Part shown: in pieces, positions 6,774-11,356 of the stretch
Position numbering within the stretch: position 1 is the first letter of the stretch
Layout: each line of letters starts with the position of its first letter
NCBI GenBank assembly: GCA_038239195.1
Contig: JBBSEZ010000329.1
Span: 1-11,356 of the forward strand
Origin: JBBSEZ01 sp038239195
GTDB lineage: Bacteria; Planctomycetota; Planctomycetia; Gemmatales; Gemmataceae
DNA: 11,356 nucleotides
Reading direction: 5' to 3'
The notes under the pieces: generated by a model
The model's database searches: none
What the model was told of the DNA's origin: nothing
What the model saw: only the letters and a program-made list of their open reading frames with translations
Program-made: the position numbers and the translations under genes

Positions 6774-7871
6774 GTGGAACAGCGCGATCGGGCCCCGGCC
6801 GGGAAGCCCCCTTCCCAGGCGCGGGAACAGTTGTTTCAAGCGGCCGCCGCGGTCGGCGCCGGCGTGGTTCTGGCGGCCGGCGCCCGCGCCGCCGCCCCGG
6901 CCCTCACCGGCGGGGTGGGCGACATCCCCAAACGCGACTTCGGCAAAACGGGCGTGAAGGTCTCCGCCCTCGGCCTGGGCGAGCACCACCTCGGCGAGGC
7001 GAAGGACGTCACCGAGGCAATCCGCATCGTCCACGAGGCCCTCGACGCCGGCATCACCTTCTTCGACAACTGCTGGGAGTATTACAACGGCCGGTCCGAG
7101 AACTGGATGGGCCGGGCGCTCAAGGGCAAGCGCGACAAGGCCTTCCTGATGACCAAGGTCTGCACCCACGGCCGCGGCGCCGACCTCGCCATGAAGATGC
7201 TCGACGAGTCGCTGCGCCGGCTCAACACCGACCACCTCGACCTCTGGCAGGTCCACGGCGTCACCTTCGACAACGACCCGAAGCTCGCCGGCGCCCGAGG
7301 CGGCGTCCTCGAAGCGCTCGACCGGGCCAAAAGGCAGGGCAAGACGCGCTTCGTCGGCTTCACCGGGCACAAAGACCCGGAGATCCACCTCCAGATGCTG
7401 CACCTCGGCTACAAGTTCGACGCCGCCCAGATGCCGCTCAACCCCTGCGACGCCTCCTTCCGCAGCTTCGAGAAGCTGGTGCTGCCCGAGCTCGCCAAGC
7501 GCGGCATGGCGGTCCTGGGCATGAAGGCCTTCGGCGGCACCGCCGACATGATCAAGCGCGGCCTCGTCACGCCCCAGGAGGCGCTGCGCTACGCGATGAG
7601 CCTGCCGGTGACCACGACGATCAGCGGCATGGACACCATCGCCGTGCTGCGCCAGAACCTCGCGGTGGCGCGTGGCTTCAAGCCGATGACGGCCCCGGAG
7701 ATGCAGGCCCTGCGCGACCGCTGCGCCCGCCTGGCCGCCGACGGGCGCTTCGAGACGTACAAGGTGTCGGTGCGCTACGACAACCCGCAGGCGCGCGAGG
7801 CGCACGACTTCCCGCTCGACCCGAACATCAAAGAGCTCAAGGACATGTTCAAGGAGTCGTCGCAGACGTAG
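6774..7871 (+). CDS. Aldo/keto reductase with degenerate export leader (copy 1)
   Basis: 365 residues from GTG 6774. Residues about 21-41 form a hydrophobic leader (FQAAAAVGAGVVLAAG) that looks like the h-region of a Tat signal, but the expected twin arginines are absent: the sequence before it reads QAREQLFQ, while the neighbouring paralog has DRRNFLQQ. The aldo/keto reductase domain (PF00248) spans about 52-320. The catalytic tetrad is complete: Asp98, Tyr103 (WEYYNGRSE), Lys128 (LMTKVCTHG) and His161 (WQVHG). It should reduce or oxidise carbonyl/alcohol groups with NAD(P)H; the substrate is unknown. The C-terminal cofactor segment TTISGMDTIAVLRQNL (280-295) resembles that of the other copy. 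By eye about two thirds of aligned residues match the next gene, so the pair is a tandem duplication. Export of this copy is uncertain. Confidence 0.88.
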   Translation: MEQRDRAPAGKPPSQAREQLFQAAAAVGAGVVLAAGARAAAPALTGGVGDIPKRDFGKTGVKVSALGLGEHHLGEAKDVTEAIRIVHEALDAGITFFDNCWEYYNGRSENWMGRALKGKRDKAFLMTKVCTHGRGADLAMKMLDESLRRLNTDHLDLWQVHGVTFDNDPKLAGARGGVLEALDRAKRQGKTRFVGFTGHKDPEIHLQMLHLGYKFDAAQMPLNPCDASFRSFEKLVLPELAKRGMAVLGMKAFGGTADMIKRGLVTPQEALRYAMSLPVTTTISGMDTIAVLRQNLAVARGFKPMTAPEMQALRDRCARLAADGRFETYKVSVRYDNPQAREAHDFPLDPNIKELKDMFKESSQT

Positions 7872-7895
7872 CGCCCCGGCTCGGGAGGTTTAGCG

Positions 7896-7912
7896 ACGCT
7901 TCGCAGAAGCGT
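7896..7912 (+). other. Hairpin between the two tandem aldo/keto reductases
   Basis: ACGCTTC and GAAGCGT form a perfect 7-bp stem with a 3-base loop, 25 bases after the first stop and 34 before the next start. No T-run follows, so it is not an obvious terminator and the two genes are probably cotranscribed. It could protect or divide the mRNA. Confidence 0.35.
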
Positions 7913-7945
7913 TCGGGCCCCTCGACGACCACCCAGGAGCACCCC

Positions 7946-8995
7946 ATGAACGACCGACCCGACCCGGAAGCGGCCCCCGACCGGCGCAACTTCTTGCAGC
8001 AGGCCGGCCTCGCGGGCGCCGTCGCCCTCGCTTCGGAGACGGCCGACGGCGCCGACCTCATCAACCCCGGCCCCGGCCTCGTCCCGCGCCGGAAGTTCGG
8101 CCGCACCAAGGAGGAAGTCTCCATCCTCGGCCTGGGCGGGCACGCCATCGGCAAGCCGAGTACCTACGAGGAGTGCGAGCGCATCGTCCACGAGGCCATC
8201 GACGCGGGGGTGAACTTCCTCGACAACGCCTGGGAGTATCACGAGGGCAAAAGTGAGGAGTGGATGGGCCGCGCGCTTCGGGGGAGGCGCGACAAGGTCT
8301 TTCTGATGACCAAGGTCTGCACCCACGGCCGCGACAAGAAGGTGGCGACAAGCCAGCTCGACCAGTCGCTGCGCCGGCTGCGCACCGACCGGCTCGACCT
8401 GTGGCAGGTCCACGAGTGCGTCTACGACAACGACCCCGACCTGCACTTCGCCAAGGGCGGCGTTATCGAGGCGCTCGACCAGGCCAAGCGGGCCGGCAAG
8501 GTGCGCTACGTCGGCTTCACCGGCCACAAGCACCCGCGCATCCACCTGAAGATGCTCTCGCACAAGTACGCCTTCGACGCCGTGCAGATGCCGCTCAACC
8601 CGTTCGACGCCACCTACCGCAGCTTCGAGAAGGACGTGCTGCCCATCCTGAACAAGCGGCGCATCGCCGCGCTGGGCATGAAGAGCCTCGGGGGCGGCGG
8701 GCAGCCGATCCTCAAGGGCGTCGTCACCGTGGAAGAGGCGCTGCGCTACGCGATGAGCTTGCCGGTGACGACCACCATCAGCGGCATGGACTCGCTGGTG
8801 GTGCTGCGCCAGAACCTGGCCATCGCCCGCGCCTTCAAGCCGATGACGGGCCCCGAGATGGCGGCCCTGCGGAAGCGGTGCGCCCCTGCGGCGGGGGACG
8901 GGCACCTGGAACTGTACAAATCGACGATCAAGTACGACGGGGCCCTCGGCCGGGGGCAGCACGGCTACCCGAGCCCCAAGGAGGTGCCGCTGTAA
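7946..8995 (+). CDS. Tat-exported aldo/keto reductase (copy 2)
   Basis: 349 residues. The N-terminus DRRNFLQQ (12-19) followed by AGLAGAVALAS is a well-formed twin-arginine signal, so the enzyme is probably folded with its cofactor and exported or membrane-anchored. The aldo/keto reductase domain runs from about 46 to 315 with the full tetrad Asp93, Tyr98 (WEYHEGKSEEW), Lys123 and His156. Oxidoreductase activity on a carbonyl substrate is inferred from the family. AGGAG lies 6 bases before the ATG. The gene follows copy 1 by 74 bases in the same direction and shares long identical blocks with it (EALRYAMSLPVTTTISGMD, FLMTKVCTHGR), which indicates tandem duplication. The two C-termini differ: this copy ends in a Gly/Pro-rich tail, copy 1 in a lysine-rich helix. 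Confidence 0.92.
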   Translation: MNDRPDPEAAPDRRNFLQQAGLAGAVALASETADGADLINPGPGLVPRRKFGRTKEEVSILGLGGHAIGKPSTYEECERIVHEAIDAGVNFLDNAWEYHEGKSEEWMGRALRGRRDKVFLMTKVCTHGRDKKVATSQLDQSLRRLRTDRLDLWQVHECVYDNDPDLHFAKGGVIEALDQAKRAGKVRYVGFTGHKHPRIHLKMLSHKYAFDAVQMPLNPFDATYRSFEKDVLPILNKRRIAALGMKSLGGGGQPILKGVVTVEEALRYAMSLPVTTTISGMDSLVVLRQNLAIARAFKPMTGPEMAALRKRCAPAAGDGHLELYKSTIKYDGALGRGQHGYPSPKEVPL

Positions 8996-9035
8996 TTGGG
9001 GGGCCGCGCCGCGAGATCTTCGTCGCCCGGGCCCG

Positions 9036-9275
9036 CACGACCTGCTCCGACCGCTTCTGACGGAGCGACTGCCTGGTTTTCGACCCCGGTGGCGAGAGGA
9101 CGGTGGCGGCGAAGAGCGCGGCGTTGATGGCCCCGGGGCGACCGACCGCGAAGGTCGCCACGCCCGACGGCAGCTCGAGGAAGGACTGGACGAACCGGTC
9201 GATGGAATCGACCTGCTTCGCGATGATCGGAACGCCCAGCACGGGATACAAGGTCGTCCTCGCGATCCTGCACCC
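9036..9275 (-). pseudogene. purE: Remnant of purE (N5-CAIR mutase), C-terminal part only
   Basis: The minus strand reads, without stops, RTTLYPVLGVPI, then about 20 residues later LELPSGVATFAVGRPGA and INAALFAATVLS. These align well with the end of PurE (TLVPVLGVPV, then MPRGIPVGTLAIGKAGA and NAALLAAQIL), the enzyme that converts N5-CAIR to CAIR in purine synthesis. Only the last 70-80 residues remain. The catalytic N-terminal half, with the GS.SD nucleotide-binding loop and the SAHR.P motif, is not found upstream, where the cupin gene begins instead. There is no start or SD at the break, so it cannot make an active enzyme. The frame runs on past the expected C-terminus, as expected of a decaying gene. 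An active purE presumably lies elsewhere in the genome. Confidence 0.7.
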
Positions 9276-9300
9276 TGGCCTGAGTTGCAGGCACCAGGTT

Positions 9301-9305
9301 GGAGG
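9301..9305 (+). promoter_or_regulatory. Ribosome binding site in front of an ATT start
   Basis: GGAGG is followed by 8 bases and then ATT at 9314. The only in-frame conventional start nearby, TTG at 9299, overlaps this GGAGG and so cannot use it. The position therefore supports translation from 9314. Confidence 0.5.
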
Positions 9306-9313
9306 GCCAGAAA

Positions 9314-9709
9314 ATTGAGATCGAGAGAAACGGCTCACAACCGTCCAGCAAAGGGCCGGCCGAGTGGTTCACCAGCACCGTCCGCATCGACCCGCTCGTC
9401 CAGGCGAGCGCCCCGGCACGCGCGGCCTGCGCCAGCGTCACGTTCGAGCCGGGCGCCCGGACGGCGTGGCACACTCACCCGCTGGGCCAGGCCCTGATCG
9501 TGACGGCCGGCTGCGGGCGCGCGCAGCGCTGCGAGGGCCCGGCCGAGGAGCTCCGGCCGGGGGACGTGGTCTGGTTCCCGCCGGGCGAGAAGCACTGGCA
9601 CGGGGCCTCGCCGACCACGGCCATGACGCACCTCGCCATCCAGGAGCAGCTCGACGGCAAGGCGGTGGACTGGATGGAACACGTCACCGACGAACAGTAC
9701 CGGGGCTGA
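9314..9709 (+). CDS. Mn-cupin protein, hydroxynitrile-lyase type
   Basis: 131 residues if read from ATT 9314; the longer frame from TTG 9299 adds five. It is a single cupin domain nearly colinear with the small cupin hydroxynitrile lyases of Acidobacteria (GtHNL of Granulicella, AcHNL of Acidobacterium), which split or form mandelonitrile-type cyanohydrins and bind Mn(II) through three His and one Gln. From 9314 the equivalents are His53, His55, Gln59 and His94 in AWHTHPLGQALIV and PPGEKHWHGA, all present. The end VDWMEHVTDEQYRG also matches. Many close relatives are annotated only as cupins, so the natural substrate is uncertain. No signal peptide. The family starts MEI.R.GSQ and this gene reads IEIERNGSQ, so the normal ATG appears to be ATT here. 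A GTG-started aldo/keto reductase follows after 98 bases. The purE remnant lies antisense just upstream. Confidence 0.88.
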   Translation: MEIERNGSQPSSKGPAEWFTSTVRIDPLVQASAPARAACASVTFEPGARTAWHTHPLGQALIVTAGCGRAQRCEGPAEELRPGDVVWFPPGEKHWHGASPTTAMTHLAIQEQLDGKAVDWMEHVTDEQYRG

Positions 9710-9807
9710 TGCAGCAGTCACCGCAGGAGCTCCGAGCCCCCACCGGCCTCGTACCGCGATGAACGCTGGAGACGAGCGTACGGAGAGCGCCTCAAGGGAG
9801 AAACAAC

Positions 9808-10803
9808 GTGCAGAAGCGCAAACTCGGAAAGAGCGGCCTGGAAGTCTCGGCCATCGGCCTCGGCTGCATGGGCATGAGCTGGTCGTACGGCCCGGCCATG
9901 GACAGGCAGGAGGCGGTCTCCCTGATCCGGTCGGCCGTCGAGCGCGGCGTCACGTTCTTCGACACCGCCGAGGTGTACGGCCCGCTCGCGAACGAGGAGC
10001 TCGTGGGCGAGGCCCTCGCCACCTTCCGCGACCGGGTGGTGATCGCCACCAAGTTCGGGTTCAAGCCCGCTTCGGACGGCGAGGCGAGGTGGAGCGAGTT
10101 GGACAGCCGGCCCGAACACGTCAAACGGGCCGCCGAGGGCTCGCTCAGGCGGCTCAAGGTCGAGGCCATCGACCTGCTCTACCAGCACCGCGTGGACCCG
10201 AACGTGCCAATCGAGGACGTGGCGGGGGCGGTGAAGGAGCTGATCCGGCAAGGCAAGGTCAAGCATTTCGGCCTGTCCGAAGCGGGCGTGCAGACGATCC
10301 GCCGGGCACACGCCGTCCAGCCGGTCACCGCCCTCCAGAGCGAATACTCGCTGTGGACGAGGGCCCCCGAGAAGGAGGTGATCCCGACCCTGGAGGAGCT
10401 CGGGATCGGCTTCGTCCCGTTCAGCCCGCTGGGCAAGGGCTTCCTCACGGGCAAGATCGACGAGACCACGACGTTCGACCGCTCCGACTTCCGCAACGCC
10501 GTCCCGCGCTTCACGCCGGAGAACCGGAAGGCGAACCTGGCCCTGGTCGATCTGCTCGGCGAGATCGGGAAGCGGAAAAAGGCGACGCCCGCCCAGCTCG
10601 TACTGGCGTGGCTGCTGGCCCAGAAGCCGTGGATCGTTCCGATCCCGGGCACCACGAAGCTGCACCGCCTGGACGAGAACCTCGGGGCGGCCAACGTCGA
10701 ACTGACGCCCGACGACCTCCGCGAGATCGACAGCGCCGCCTCGAACATCATCGTGCAGGGGGGTCGCTACCCCGAACAGGCGGAGCGAATGACCGGTCGC
10801 TGA
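9808..10803 (+). CDS. Cytoplasmic aldo/keto reductase (third, unrelated to copies 1 and 2)
   Basis: 331 residues from GTG 9808; AAGGGAG stands 7 bases upstream and the family's usual opening (KRKLGKSGLEVSAIGLGCMG) begins at residue 3. A complete TIM-barrel aldo/keto reductase with tetrad Asp52, Tyr57 (FFDTAEVYGP), Lys82 (ATKFG) and His127 (LLYQHRVDP), and the NADP(H)-site signature PIPGTTKLHRLDENLGAA near residues 281-298. No leader, so it is cytoplasmic, unlike the tandem pair upstream. It resembles the broad 'YajO/Tas/IolS-like' group that reduces aldehydes and methylglyoxal-type carbonyls; the exact substrate is not visible. It lies 98 bases after the cupin gene with no terminator between, so the two are probably one unit. 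An aldehyde released from a cyanohydrin could be its substrate; this is inference only. Confidence 0.93.
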   Translation: MQKRKLGKSGLEVSAIGLGCMGMSWSYGPAMDRQEAVSLIRSAVERGVTFFDTAEVYGPLANEELVGEALATFRDRVVIATKFGFKPASDGEARWSELDSRPEHVKRAAEGSLRRLKVEAIDLLYQHRVDPNVPIEDVAGAVKELIRQGKVKHFGLSEAGVQTIRRAHAVQPVTALQSEYSLWTRAPEKEVIPTLEELGIGFVPFSPLGKGFLTGKIDETTTFDRSDFRNAVPRFTPENRKANLALVDLLGEIGKRKKATPAQLVLAWLLAQKPWIVPIPGTTKLHRLDENLGAANVELTPDDLREIDSAASNIIVQGGRYPEQAERMTGR

Positions 10804-10830
10804 GCGGGCTGCAAGGGGGTGATCGACGAC

Positions 10831-10935
10831 ATGACGGCACTGCGCGGGTGGGAGAACTTCTACATGATCGTCGGCACGGCCGCCGCGCGCTGATCGGGTT
10901 GCCGTTCGTCGTGATGACCCTCTTGCTATTCTGCT
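10831..10935 (+). pseudogene. Frameshifted and truncated small membrane-protein gene
   Basis: An ATG at 10831 with AAGGGGGTG upstream opens MTALRGWENFYMIVGTAAAR and stops at 10891-10893. In the next frame the sequence continues seamlessly as ALIGLPFVVMTLLLFC. Joined, these give a W-E-N-F-Y opening followed by one long hydrophobic helix, a pattern I recall from uncharacterised bacterial membrane proteins of the type 'WENFYVIVGSSAAALIGLQFVVMTL'. One base seems to have been lost near 10886. After about 10935 the similarity ends, so the 3' part is gone as well. It lies 27 bases after the aldo/keto reductase in the same direction and was probably its operon partner in the ancestor. Confidence 0.6.
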
Positions 10936-10939
10936 TGAA

Positions 10940-11292
10940 ACTGCGACCTCGGAAGCCCTACGCAGCCACCACCACGCGAGCAAAGTCGGCGGCGTCCTGG
11001 CGTCCTGGTCAAAACGGGCCTATACTCGTGAGGGTTCCTCGCCGAAGCGGCTTCGTGCCTCTCTCGGTTGGGGGCTGCGCCGCGATGGGAGGAGAGGCAA
11101 GGCCTCTCGATCCCTTCACCCTCCAGCAGCAGGGATGCACCCCGAAGGCGAGCGGCAGCAGAAATTAGCCCGTGGGACGGCTCTCCCGAGCCGTCCTTCC
11201 GAGTGCGGGGCGGCTCGTGGTAATCGGCATGCAAAAGGGGCCCACATCGGCGAGGAAAACGGGACCACCAGGGTTCAAGGGTACACCTGATG
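10940..11292. other. About 350 bases without a convincing gene
   Basis: I see no supported ORF on either strand. The region contains GC-rich hairpins (TGCCTCTC at 11056-11063 pairs with GAGAGGCA at 11092-11099; another at 11175-11196 is listed separately) and short open frames of low-complexity composition that look like chance. It may be decayed sequence between the cassette's broken end and the next gene. Confidence 0.5.
11175..11196. repeat. Perfect 9-bp-stem hairpin, intergenic repeat or terminator
   Basis: GGACGGCTC, loop TCCC, GAGCCGTCC. The stem is perfect and is followed on the plus strand only by TT, so termination would be weak. I recall similar 'acggctc...gagccgt' palindromes between genes in planctomycete genomes, which would make it a dispersed REP-like unit; unverified. 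Confidence 0.45.
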
Positions 11293-11310
11293 AAAGCCGG
11301 ACGATCCGGC
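11293..11310 (-). terminator. Intrinsic terminator, minus strand
   Basis: On the minus strand GCCGGA, loop TCG, TCCGGC is followed directly by TTT. It stands 8 bases after the stop codon of the putative gene entering from the right, which is where a terminator is expected. Confidence 0.5.
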
Positions 11311-11317
11311 CCTCCAA

Positions 11318-11356
11318 CTACTTGCTCTTGTCTGCCTCGACCGCTTTCGAGTACGG
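11318..11356 (-). CDS. Possible 3' end of a gene entering from the right (partial)
   Basis: Reading inward from the right edge on the minus strand gives PYSKAVEADKSK and then TAG at 11320-11318, followed by the hairpin terminator at 11293-11310. The lysine-rich ending and the terminator make a genuine C-terminus plausible, but twelve residues cannot identify it and the frame is chosen on this context alone. Confidence 0.35.
   Translation of the reverse strand, partial: PYSKAVEADKSK

Noticed and set aside
6510..7805. A 431-residue minus-strand frame opposite the first aldo/keto reductase, and a similar one at 7775-8962
   Set aside because: Both mirror the strongly conserved aldo/keto reductase genes. 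The two antisense frames resemble each other only because the sense genes are paralogs.
9036..9275. Functional small purE-like gene
   Set aside because: The catalytic N-terminal half is missing and no start with a ribosome binding site is visible, so it is treated as a remnant.
9718..10983. A 421-residue minus-strand frame opposite the third aldo/keto reductase
   Set aside because: The sense strand carries a full catalytic tetrad and a proper start; the antisense frame has no recognisable domain.
10940..11168. Continuation of an open plus-strand frame to 11168 as a real protein C-terminus
   Set aside because: After the hydrophobic helix at about 10935 the sequence is compositionally random and no family resemblance remains; it is open by chance in GC-rich DNA.

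Overview
The window is about 11.4 kb of high-GC bacterial DNA and looks like a planctomycete chromosome, most likely a Gemmata-type lineage. Three things point there: a leucine-rich-repeat protein with the short N-terminal 'repeat-companion' domain (TIGR02996) typical of Gemmataceae, a DUF4058 protein, and secreted SGNH/GDSL and lactonase-fold proteins with signal peptides. No phage, CRISPR, rRNA or tRNA gene is visible. Most of the window is ordinary accessory or metabolic chromosome.

Left part (1-6606), all on the minus strand. In transcription order: a DUF4058 protein; an RluA-type pseudouridine synthase and two small uncharacterised proteins, packed with overlaps or a 6-base gap; an exported seven-bladed-propeller lactonase-family protein; a 136-bp imperfect palindromic repeat element; an exported SGNH/GDSL esterase; and a TIGR02996-LRR protein joined to the esterase by an ATGA stop/start overlap. 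The first codons of a further minus-strand gene run off the left edge.

Middle part (6774-8995), plus strand: two tandem paralogous aldo/keto reductases with N-terminal export-type leaders. The second has a clean twin-arginine (Tat) motif; the first has lost it. A GTG-started AKR gene and a GTG-started DUF4058 gene face away from each other across a 167-bp intergenic region.

Right part (about 9036-10935): a small composite region. On the minus strand lies a remnant of purE (C-terminal part only, without the catalytic N-terminal half). Beside it a plus-strand cassette encodes a manganese-cupin protein very close to the cupin-type hydroxynitrile lyases, and a third, unrelated aldo/keto reductase. 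The cassette is followed by a frameshifted, truncated membrane-protein gene. The cupin has a perfectly placed Shine-Dalgarno sequence in front of an ATT codon where the family normally has ATG. The broken flanks suggest that the cassette arrived by transfer or rearrangement; this is inference.

Right edge (10940-11356): about 380 bases without a convincing gene, containing hairpins, then a minus-strand intrinsic terminator and what may be the last 12 codons of a gene entering from the right. I found no convincing new multi-gene defence or similar system. The best leads are the cupin/AKR cassette with its unusual start and eroded flanks, and the two small uncharacterised genes coupled to the pseudouridine synthase.
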